The notes beneath the pieces are model-generated. The model saw only the letters and a program-made list of their open reading frames with translations, was not told the origin of the DNA and searched no databases. Below, one piece after another: positions 34,402-43,400 of a DNA stretch of 64,000 nucleotides. Within the stretch, counting starts at the first letter, position 1; the number at the start of each line of letters is the position of its first letter. Origin of the DNA: JAUILH01 sp964230215 (GTDB lineage: Bacteria > Bacteroidota > Bacteroidia > Flavobacteriales_D > JAUILH01); NCBI GenBank assembly GCA_964230215.1, contig CAXRGQ010000007.1, positions 310,001 to 374,000 on the forward strand, in the 5' to 3' direction. The position numbers and the translations under genes were made by a program.

Positions 34402-35253
34402 TTACTTCCCCCTAAAGACACTAAATCCTGCAATAACATTCACATAGACTCCATCAATCGATCTATAGCCTATTTCCCCTCCCCACATCAGTTTGTTGAA
34501 CCATTTTGGACCATCCTTATAAAACATAAAGCCGAGTCTTCCTCCAATAATCGTCTGACGATCAACATCTAATTTTTGACCTGACGGGCTATAAACCGGG
34601 GCTAGCGGGGTTAATATTCCATCCAAATAAATACGAGTGAAACCCGTATAAAACATATTCCCCTTTTCATTATTCAAATCTGAATCTAAGTTTTCAGAAG
34701 CTCTAACAACTAGATTGGTTTTCTCAACAAATCCCCAACCACCATATATTCCCGCCATAGTGTAAGGCAATGCATCACGTCCGTCTTTAACACCTTTTTT
34801 AAAGGTGTACATACCTGCGCGCACCCCACTGCTTCTCAACCTGGTTGCGGGCACCTTTATGATTTTTTCCTTATAAACATGCTCGTTTTCAACGACATCA
34901 AACTCCCCGTCATATCTAACCTTAACATCTTTAACTTTAGTTTTAGATCCAAAATTTTTAAACACGCCAGCCTCAAATTGAAAACAAAATGGCAGGTCTT
35001 CATCCTTGGCCCATGGCACGTTAAATCTGCCTTCTAACCCAACTGTCTCATTTAAACTCCAAACTGAATTGACACCAATTCCGATTGTGTTTAGATTAAC
35101 TTTTCCGCCAAAATCCGCATTAAGCCATTCGACAGCAATAAACTTACTGCGTACTTTAGATGGGTCATCTTCTACTACTTTATAGGCTACGTCTTGTGAA
35201 ATTGAACTTCCCGCCAAAAAGGATAGTGTCATACAAATAATTACTCTTTTCAT
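34402..35253 (-). CDS. Putative outer-membrane protein, unknown function
   Basis: A 283-residue protein with a signal peptide (to about residue 19, SSISQ) and alternating hydrophobic/polar stretches ending in an aromatic-rich, beta-prone C-terminus (VYVNVIAGFSVFRGK), as expected for a small beta-barrel. I do not recognise a specific family. It starts 11 bases downstream of the HTH-only gene on the same strand, suggesting cotranscription with that regulator. Confidence 0.6.
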   Translation of the reverse strand: MKRVIICMTLSFLAGSSISQDVAYKVVEDDPSKVRSKFIAVEWLNADFGGKVNLNTIGIGVNSVWSLNETVGLEGRFNVPWAKDEDLPFCFQFEAGVFKNFGSKTKVKDVKVRYDGEFDVVENEHVYKEKIIKVPATRLRSSGVRAGMYTFKKGVKDGRDALPYTMAGIYGGWGFVEKTNLVVRASENLDSDLNNEKGNMFYTGFTRIYLDGILTPLAPVYSPSGQKLDVDRQTIIGGRLGFMFYKDGPKWFNKLMWGGEIGYRSIDGVYVNVIAGFSVFRGK

Positions 35254-35264
35254 TTTACTAAGTT

Positions 35265-35447
35265 TTATTGGTTTTTATATTTTATGGACGCTTGAATTCG
35301 GTTTTGAACTTCAAGCTTTTTATAGATGTTTGTTAGGTGAAATTTCACCGTATTAATGGACAGGTTTAATTGCGCTCCAATAGCCTTATTATTAAGTCCC
35401 ATTGCGAGCAAATTCATCACTGCCTTTTCTTTGTTTGTTAGTCGCAT
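35265..35447 (-). CDS. LuxR-type HTH-only small protein
   Basis: Sixty residues that are almost only a GerE/LuxR helix-turn-helix: LTNKEKAVMNLLAMGLNNKAIG, then LSINTVKFHLTNIYKKLEVQNR. It is clearly related to the C-terminal HTH of the 544-residue regulator encoded just upstream (LSERELEVL ... ANTVKYHLKNIYVKLDAQNR). No signal-input domain is present. It could be a functional small DNA-binding protein like GerE, or the relic of a duplicated regulator. The frame is intact with an ATG start. Confidence 0.75.
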   Translation of the reverse strand: MRLTNKEKAVMNLLAMGLNNKAIGAQLNLSINTVKFHLTNIYKKLEVQNRIQASIKYKNQ

Positions 35448-35500
35448 AGAGTTTTGAATTGATTACGACACAAACATCCCGAATCCTAATGATAGCGCAC

Positions 35501-35516
35501 CTACCCGAATGGGTAG
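35501..35516. promoter_or_regulatory. Palindrome between LuxR-type genes
   Basis: CTACCC-GAAT-GGGTAG, a 6-bp-arm dyad, lies in the 90-base gap between the TPR-LuxR gene and the HTH-only gene. It could be a LuxR-type operator or a weak hairpin; only the symmetry is seen. Confidence 0.35.
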
Positions 35517-35537
35517 TTTTAATAAAAACGTGAAATT

Positions 35538-37172
35538 TTATTGTAAAATATTGAGCGAATTTGCCTTTAAAAGTGCCTCCGTTCTATTTTGAGCATCTAA
35601 CTTAACATAGATGTTTTTAAGATGATATTTAACCGTATTTGCCGATACAAAAATGGTCTCAGCAATTTGATTATTGGTTTTGCCTGAGGCTAATTCGTTT
35701 AGCACTTCCAATTCTCTTTCGCTTAAAGGATTAATCAAGTGCTTATTTATTTCTGCGGGATCAATACTTGCGCTTATCTGCTCCGCCTCATCCCCCATCT
35801 GAGCATTGATTTGTGCCCGCAAAACATCAATTTCCTTGCTATATGCCTCAAGCATGCGTTGAGCCGCCAATTGCTTTTCTTTTTGTTTCGCCTGAATTCT
35901 TTTAAACACAATATATCCAGCCAGAACAAGCACAAGAATGGCTATCACCAGATACATAATGATAGATTGACGGTTTTTAAGTGCTAATTCAGAAACCGCT
36001 AACTCTTCATTTTTCTGTGCAATTTGTTTTTCCTTTTTTTCGGTCTCGTAGCGGGTTTGAAGCTCGGCAATAACACCTTGTTTTTCCATGTTAAATATGC
36101 TGTCTTCGTATAGCTCACTAAGTTTCATATAATGAAATGCCTTTTCGAAATCTTCGGCTTTAACATAGATTTCAGACAGTTGCGCATTTAACTCACGCCA
36201 TTGCGCCAGCGATTTGGTGGCAGCTGTGTGCTCCAATGCCAACTCAGTAAAACGAATAGCTTTTTCGTGCTGATTTTGCCTTATGTAGTAATGTGCAATG
36301 TTTTGATTCGCGTCACTCATTAATTCAGCATCATTCATAGCAAGCGCAATTTCCTTTGCTTTATTTAAATAGCTAATTGCCTGCGCAGTATCGTTTAACC
36401 GCAAAAATAAGTTGCCTTTATTGGTGGCTATTACATAATCTTGATTTAAATCGCCATTGTTTAGAGCTTCACTTAAGTTGAGTAATCGCAAAGCCTCATC
36501 ATATTTCTCTTGATTCTTTCTAATCACCGCTTGATTACCATACACTCTAGAGGCACCAAGACTGTCTTGAATCTGCAACTTTAACTCTAAACTTTTGTCA
36601 TAATACTTAAATGCCTCCTCCAGATCTTCATTCAGGTCTAAGACCAAACCAATGTTTAGAAAGGCAGTTGAGAAGCTTTTATCGCTAGCGCCAATTTTCT
36701 CTTTAATCTTGAGTGATGCAAATAAGTGCTCCAAGGACTTATCATAATTACCTAAGGTTTTTTGCTCTAGTCCCATATTATTTAAGGCAAAAGACATGAT
36801 GGTATCATTATTTATACTCTCGGCAATGCGATAGGCTTCTTTATACGTGGCATAGGATCTATTTAAGTCTCCCTTTAAGGAAATTAGATTGCCATATGCA
36901 TTGTATACAATGGCCAATTCACGTTTAATATTTAAAGAATCTAGGAGATCAATTGATTCTTTAAAATGCTTGTCGGCTAATGAGTCCTCGTATTCTGCGT
37001 AATATTCCTGCGCAATTTTATAGTGGGTAATCGCCACTTTATAGGAATCCCCCTCTTTGATATGCTCTTTAAGATCGTTTAGAAGCTCGCTTGGCTGAGA
37101 ACAAAGATTTTTGGTGCCAAATGCTATTAGCAATCCAACGCATAGTGCTGCTATTTTGCCCGAGATGGTCAT
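35538..37172 (-). CDS. TPR-repeat regulator with C-terminal LuxR HTH
   Basis: A 544-residue protein with a hydrophobic N-terminus (about residues 5-25, signal or anchor). About seven tetratricopeptide repeats follow from residue 40 to 360 (for example AYGNLISLKGDLNRSYATYKEAYR). A membrane segment lies near 402-422, then a coiled coil. The cytoplasmic LuxR/GerE HTH occupies about residues 478-540. TPR part outside or membrane-linked with DNA binding inside is a common Bacteroidota one-component layout. Targets are unknown; the adjacent HTH-only and outer-membrane genes are candidates. Confidence 0.88.
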   Translation of the reverse strand: MTISGKIAALCVGLLIAFGTKNLCSQPSELLNDLKEHIKEGDSYKVAITHYKIAQEYYAEYEDSLADKHFKESIDLLDSLNIKRELAIVYNAYGNLISLKGDLNRSYATYKEAYRIAESINNDTIMSFALNNMGLEQKTLGNYDKSLEHLFASLKIKEKIGASDKSFSTAFLNIGLVLDLNEDLEEAFKYYDKSLELKLQIQDSLGASRVYGNQAVIRKNQEKYDEALRLLNLSEALNNGDLNQDYVIATNKGNLFLRLNDTAQAISYLNKAKEIALAMNDAELMSDANQNIAHYYIRQNQHEKAIRFTELALEHTAATKSLAQWRELNAQLSEIYVKAEDFEKAFHYMKLSELYEDSIFNMEKQGVIAELQTRYETEKKEKQIAQKNEELAVSELALKNRQSIIMYLVIAILVLVLAGYIVFKRIQAKQKEKQLAAQRMLEAYSKEIDVLRAQINAQMGDEAEQISASIDPAEINKHLINPLSERELEVLNELASGKTNNQIAETIFVSANTVKYHLKNIYVKLDAQNRTEALLKANSLNILQ

Positions 37173-37298
37173 CTAATTAGTAGCTAATATAGGAAGTATT
37201 AGAAGTATCAATTGTAGATTTCAGCTTGTCTTGAAAAATTTCTTGAGATTTTTTTGGTTACCTTTTCAATGTTTCGACATAGTATAGAAACAAGTCGA

Positions 37299-37820
37299 AT
37301 GAATAGTTTAGAATTAATACGAAATAATCAAGCCGACCTTGCCTTTAGGAAGCTCTACAAAAGTTTTCCTCAGGTAAAAAGGTATATCCGGAAGAATTCG
37401 GGTACAAAAATGGATGCTGAAGACATTTTTCAGCAGGCACTCTATGTCTTTTATGAAAAAGCACAAGACCAAAAATTTCATTTAGATGTGGAAGCGGAAG
37501 CCTATGTATTTTCGGTTTCGAAATACTTATGGGCGAACCAACTAAGAAAACAGGGAAAAGAAATTAGTGTCCCTAGCACATTTGGTCAAGCAGAAGAAGA
37601 TCAAATCGATCAGATTAAAAACAAAGAAAAACAACTAAACAAAATAGAGCAGGTTATAAATGACTTGGGCGAAAAGTGTCGTGAGATTCTGAGTCTGTTC
37701 TATTACAAATCTAAATCGCTGCAAGAAATAGCCCAAGAAATGAACTATAGCAGCACCAACGCAATTAAAACTAGAAAGTATAAATGCCTAGAAAAGGCGC
37801 GTAAAATGGTACAATCATGA
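37299..37820 (+). CDS. ECF-type RNA polymerase sigma factor
   Basis: A 173-residue sigma factor with region 2 (KMDAEDIFQQALYVFYEKA, VFSVSKYLWANQLRKQ) and region 4 (REILSLFYYKSKSLQEIAQEMNYSSTNAIKTRKYKCLEKAR). The ATG at 37299 (MNSLELIRN) is preferred over an upstream in-frame start at 37254. Its stop overlaps the start of the 844-residue membrane protein by four bases (ATGA), implying translational coupling and an anti-sigma relationship. It is divergent from the TPR-LuxR regulator. Confidence 0.92.
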   Translation: MNSLELIRNNQADLAFRKLYKSFPQVKRYIRKNSGTKMDAEDIFQQALYVFYEKAQDQKFHLDVEAEAYVFSVSKYLWANQLRKQGKEISVPSTFGQAEEDQIDQIKNKEKQLNKIEQVINDLGEKCREILSLFYYKSKSLQEIAQEMNYSSTNAIKTRKYKCLEKARKMVQS

Positions 37821-40351
37821 GAAAGGAATTAAACTACCTAGAGCTCATTGAAAAGTACCTAAGTGGCGCTTTAAGCAATGAGGAAAAAGCAGCATTCGAA
37901 CAAAAAATGGCTGCATCAGAACAATTACAAAAGGACGTTCAACTTCAAAAAGAGCTTATGTCAGGCATTAGACAATACAAGGCTAAACAAGAGATTAGTG
38001 CAGCCGCAAAACACTATAAATTCTTAAAAACTGTAAAAACGATTGCTATTACTGGAATTACGCTGGCTGTGCTTGCTACGGCTGCTTACTTTATTAGCAA
38101 GAGTAATGAGGATGTAGAAAATACTAAACATGAACAATCGTCATCAATAGTGACCGATGAGAACATCACTTCAGGAAACATTTATACGATTGAGACGGCT
38201 AAAGACACCGTAATTGAAAGTGAAAATGGCGTTGTAGTGGCCATTCCAGCAAATGCATTTACCTATGAAGATGGCTCTTTGGTTGAGGGTTCGGTTGATC
38301 TTGAGTTAGAAGACGCATTAAACAGTGCAGATATAATTAAAGCTGGTTTAAGCACCACATCTAATGGCGAACTATTAGAAACTGGTGGTATGTTTAAAAT
38401 TAAGGCATTTAAGGATGGTAAGAACTTGGTGCTGGCGAATGACAAAAGTTTGCACGTTGACGTTCCAACTGATAGTATTGACTATGAGATGCAGCATTAT
38501 CGTGGTGAAGAAGATAAGAACGGCAATGTAAACTGGGTGGATCCTAAGCCGATTATTCAGGATTTACCAACGGTAGATATTACTAGCCTTAACTTTTATC
38601 CTGGTGGCTATCTTCCAAAACTGCATGAAATTGGTGAAGACACATATGACAAATCGTTTACGGATAGTTTGTATTATTCGTTTAGCGGGGAGTTTGGTGA
38701 CGAAAGTGAAAATGAATCAGTGGTAATACATCATATTAGTGGCGGGGACACGACATTTTCAAGACAAAGCTTTAAACATAACAGGTTATACAGCAATAAT
38801 GCCGAATGTGACCAAATGAATACGTTTTACACAGATGTAAAATATAATCAGTCTGATGGAGTATTCATAGTAACGCTTGGCTGCAGAAATAAATACGAAA
38901 ATTCATTAATTGTAGCTGGAAGCGATGATGGAAAATTAGGAATAAAGATTACTATAAAGCAATCAAAACTATATACGATCGCCCAAGACTTTGCATTAGT
39001 AGCATCCAATGGAGACACAATTAAGTATGTGAATTTAAATAACGAACGTATTATAGCAAAACTGTTTACAGGTGACTTTAAGTATCAAGCAAAAATAAAA
39101 CCGTTAACAAACGAGACTATATTTCTAAGTGGACAAGTAAAATACAACGCTACATTACAGAATAGCATATTATTTAAAAACATTGATATTAGTCTATTCA
39201 CTCCTTTAAAGCAGAATATTTCAATTTCGAACAACCGCATCAACCCTTCAAAAATAAAAGCCATTTGGCAAGATACATACAACAATACGCTACTAGCCAC
39301 AAAGGCGTTTGAGGAGCGAATAGCTGTTATTCATGACAATTGTAGTTCACCCGCGTTGGATATGTACGTGAATAACCTAGAGGCCAATATGTACGAAAAT
39401 GATGAACGTGCCTATAAAATTACTGGAGATAAGCGTTTCAAAGTCTTCGCAGAAAGAAAACAAGGTAAGGTGCGTATATCAAGCTCATTAACTAAAAAAC
39501 TCGCGAACTTTTATAAACGTAAACAAGACATCTACACTAAAGCACTCGCCAAAACGCAGAAAGAATTCTGGGACAAGCAGGCCAAGATGGATAATAAGCG
39601 GAATAACGCGTCTAGTGAACAAATACAAAAAGATAATGAGCGTTGGACTGAAAACTTCAAAGACGAGTTCGAAATAAACGTCACTGAGGTGTATAAACAA
39701 CTTGGGATTCCTAAACCTAAAGTTGTTTGGGTACCAGCATACTACAGCGTTGAAGTTAACAACCTTGGTTGGCACAATATAGACCAAGAAGTATTTGAGT
39801 CAACTTTAGCAAGAACATCAGGAACCTACACATACAAAGGCAAAACAGCCAAGCTAGAGTACACACCAATAAATGTAGTGGTTAATGGCACTTATGAAGA
39901 TGTGAAAGCCTATTTGTTGCCAAGCGATTTGTATAGTTTCCAACGCATGCAGCCTAGCGGAAATACATTTAGTGAAAAATTAAACGGTTTCTTGATCTAT
40001 GATTTGCTAGTAATTGGAATGAAAGACGGCAAAAATTTCTACTACAAAGGAGAAAGTATTTCTGCCAAATCCTATACCGTTGACTTATCGGAAATATCCA
40101 ACAAACAATTGGATGAGATATTGGCATCTTATGACAGCAGAAAAGCTAAAGACATTAAGGATGATATGGCTTTCAATGCTTTTATCTTGAAGGATAACAT
40201 ACGTGTAAAATCTAACCAGAATAGACGGGAATTGGCAGATAAGGTGAGGCCTGTCGTATTTCCGTGTGATGTTGAAGGAGGTGATATTGATTATGGGTAT
40301 GAATCAAATACCCATGAAGCAAAAGTAGATTCCTTATCAGCCTATTTCTAA
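37817..40351 (+). CDS. Anti-sigma-factor-like membrane protein with large periplasmic region
   Basis: An 844-residue protein coupled to the ECF sigma gene by an ATGA overlap. The N-terminal ~70 residues (LNYLELIEKYLSGALSNEEKAAFEQKM) resemble the cytoplasmic anti-sigma segment of Bacteroidota. One membrane segment at about residues 75-95 follows. The remaining 740 residues lie in the periplasm. The first part (about 120-250; NGVVVAIPANAFTYEDGSLVEGSVDLE, ETGGMFKIKA) resembles a ZU5-like beta-sandwich; the rest is unassigned, with a helical section near 560-640. It is far larger than ordinary anti-sigma factors and may sense envelope state directly. Confidence 0.72.
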   Translation: MRKELNYLELIEKYLSGALSNEEKAAFEQKMAASEQLQKDVQLQKELMSGIRQYKAKQEISAAAKHYKFLKTVKTIAITGITLAVLATAAYFISKSNEDVENTKHEQSSSIVTDENITSGNIYTIETAKDTVIESENGVVVAIPANAFTYEDGSLVEGSVDLELEDALNSADIIKAGLSTTSNGELLETGGMFKIKAFKDGKNLVLANDKSLHVDVPTDSIDYEMQHYRGEEDKNGNVNWVDPKPIIQDLPTVDITSLNFYPGGYLPKLHEIGEDTYDKSFTDSLYYSFSGEFGDESENESVVIHHISGGDTTFSRQSFKHNRLYSNNAECDQMNTFYTDVKYNQSDGVFIVTLGCRNKYENSLIVAGSDDGKLGIKITIKQSKLYTIAQDFALVASNGDTIKYVNLNNERIIAKLFTGDFKYQAKIKPLTNETIFLSGQVKYNATLQNSILFKNIDISLFTPLKQNISISNNRINPSKIKAIWQDTYNNTLLATKAFEERIAVIHDNCSSPALDMYVNNLEANMYENDERAYKITGDKRFKVFAERKQGKVRISSSLTKKLANFYKRKQDIYTKALAKTQKEFWDKQAKMDNKRNNASSEQIQKDNERWTENFKDEFEINVTEVYKQLGIPKPKVVWVPAYYSVEVNNLGWHNIDQEVFESTLARTSGTYTYKGKTAKLEYTPINVVVNGTYEDVKAYLLPSDLYSFQRMQPSGNTFSEKLNGFLIYDLLVIGMKDGKNFYYKGESISAKSYTVDLSEISNKQLDEILASYDSRKAKDIKDDMAFNAFILKDNIRVKSNQNRRELADKVRPVVFPCDVEGGDIDYGYESNTHEAKVDSLSAYF

Positions 40352-40353
40352 TT

Positions 40354-40382
40354 AAAAAAGCCCTGGCTGGGCCGGGCTTTTT
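40354..40382 (+). terminator. Rho-independent terminator
   Basis: A 9-bp A/T-flanked stem (40355-40363 with 40374-40382), extended by a 3-bp GC inner stem, ends in five T. It directly follows the stop of the anti-sigma-like gene and ends the two-gene operon. Confidence 0.85.
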
Positions 40383-40477
40383 AAGTTATAACAACTAGCT
40401 CTATTAAATAGTTTAACACAGCGTTAATGACCCATATTTCGCTACCTAGTTGTAAATGATTATTTTAGTGGATTGGT

Positions 40478-43400
40478 TTGAAAAGATTACTATTAATATT
40501 AATCGCGCTAATTGCCCATCCAAGTCAAGGTCAATCATTCACTAATGCCATAGGTGGTGGAAATGTTGATGTTGGTCATGCCATTGTAGAATGCAGTAAT
40601 GGAGATGTGTTTGTTGCTGGAGTAACAAACTCATTTGGAGCAGGTTCTGGCGACATATGCTTTGCACGATTAGACGCCACTGGGAATGTATTATGGGAGA
40701 AAACGTACGGCACCTCATCCAACGAAGATGGTTCGGCAGTAAACGTTTTAGAGACTAGTGATGGTGGCTTCCTAATATGTGGTTACTCACAGCAAACAGG
40801 ATCCGATTATGACATGTTGATTTTTAAGGTGGACGCCAGTGGAAACTTATTGTGGTCTAAGTCATACATTACAGGTTTTCATGAACACCCACGTGGATTA
40901 TTGGAAGCCAGTGACGGTAATTATATTATTTCTGGTACATTGGGAGGTTCATCGTTTGGTGCAGACGACTTCTTTTTATTGAAATTAGACCCTGCTGGCA
41001 ATACAGTTTGGTTTAAATATTACGGCGCGGGGAGCAACGACCATCTAACTAATCTAAACGAATTACCGAATGGAGATTTAATTGCTAGTTCAACAACTCA
41101 ATCATTTGGCCCAGGAATAAGAGTAGGACTAGTGGTGAAGTTTGACCCACTCGGAAATATCATTTTCAATGTTGGCGTTGGTGGATCTGGAAATGATGTC
41201 CTCCATGAATTGACACCCACTCTAGATGGTGGATATATTGCAGTTGGGCACACTTCAAGCTATGGTTCGGGAGCATTAGATTACTTTATAGTTAAATTTA
41301 ATAGTACAAATAACATTGAATGGAGCAAGGCTTTTGGAGGTGCATCAGATGATGTGGCAAGTGCTGTATACCAAGATAATGCAGGAGATTACTATATATA
41401 TGGAACATCTTCTAGCATGGGAACTGGTGAGGACTTGATAATGCTGAAGTTGGACAACTTAGGAAATCTCGTATGGTCTAAGGCGACTAATAACCCAGGA
41501 AATGATTTTATTGTGAGATGGGCAACGCAATCAATTAATCCACACTCATCGGGAGACATATTACTTACTGGCGCTGTGATCAACGGGGGAAACACAGATA
41601 TTCTTGCCGCCAAAATCGGTACTATGGAATCAATCTTTTGTACGAACACTAGCTTACCTTTTGTAAACATCAATCCGAGCACAGTCACTCCAAGTTTTTC
41701 TTCATCATCTCATCTCTCTGTTGGCAATTTTACAGGCACACTGAGTAATTCAATGTTTAGCACATCATCTTATTGCCCGTGCTTTAACAATCTCAGTTTT
41801 CCATCAAACACATCAATTTGCCCCGGAGATTCAGCAACACTTTCAGCTTCAGGTGGCTTAACATATCTTTGGTCGAACGGAGGCTCTTTGAGTTGTGACT
41901 CCTGTTCCACTGTTCAAGCAGGGCCTACACAAACCACAACATATGATGTGTACATTATGTCTGGTGATTGCATAGATTCAGCACAAGTTACAGTTAATTT
42001 AACCCAGCCTTCAATTACTATGCCTGCAGATACATTTATATGCGAAAATGCCTCAATTCCAACTTTAAATGGAACACCAATAGGCGGCACCTGGAGTGGA
42101 CCAGGTATAGTAAATGCATCTAACGGAAATTTTGATGGTAATATAGCAGGCACTGGAACTCATACAATCTATTATAGTATTGCAAACCCTTGCGCTTTAA
42201 TCGACTCGATGACAATTACAGTAGATGTCCCCAGTGTTTCAAACGCTATAACGCCCTCAGCAATGTGTGTCACATCTCCAATTATCAGTTTAAACGCCAA
42301 TCCCATTGGCGGAACATGGAGCGGTAACGGAATAATTAATCCACTACTAGGGGAATTTGACCCGGCAGCTGCTGGAGCTGGAAACCATCAAATTACTTAC
42401 TCTTTTTCAAGCTCAGGTCAATGTATTGAAAATGATACTATTGAAATTGAGGTCTTGCAAAGTACGCCATCTACAATTACTCATCCTGATACATTGTGCA
42501 TTAATGATAACCCAATTATGCTTAATGCCGTCCCTGCAGGCGGAGCTTATGCTGGTAATGGCGTTACTATGGCTGGCGCATTTGATCCAGCTATTGCAGG
42601 CGTAGGTGTGCACGAAATCATTTATACACCTGATCCATCCTCTGGTGTTTGCCTGCTTAATGACACGGCAGAAATCACAGTTGTTCAACCCAGCATATCA
42701 ATGCCCATTGACACCCTCATTTGTAGCCTTTCAAGCGCCAGTAACTTTAGTGCTACTCCTGCTGGAGGAAGCTGGTCAGGAAACGGAATCATTGACAACC
42801 AACTAGGGATATTTGACCCCGCTGGCCTGATTGCCGGAAATCATACGATTTATTATACAATAAACAGTCCGTGTCCACATGTAGATTCATTTGTGGTTAC
42901 CGTAGTTTATCCAGACACTGCTGACATATCACACCCTCTTTCATTATGCGTTTCAGCACCGAATACAACATTTACGGCCTCACCAAGTGGAGGGCAATGG
43001 TCAGGAGCGGGTATTACCAATATTAACACAGGTGAGTTCTCTCCAAACATTGCAGGCGCCGGGTTGCACGTAATTATATATTCTATCCCGGGTTCGTGTA
43101 CGGTTAGCGATACTATCGAAATTGAGGTTTTGCAAAGTACACCATCTACTATTACTCATCCCGATACATTGTGTATTAATGATAACCCAATTATACTTAA
43201 TGCCGTCCCTGCAGGTGGAACATATACAGGCAACGCCATTACCATGAATGGTGTATTTGACCCTGCTCTTGCTGGTGCTGGTTTGCACGAAATCATTTAT
43301 ACACCTGATCCATCCTCTGGTGTTTGCATGCTTAATGACACGGCAGAAATCACAGTTGTTCAACCAAGCATATCAATGCCAGTTGACACCCTCATTTGTA

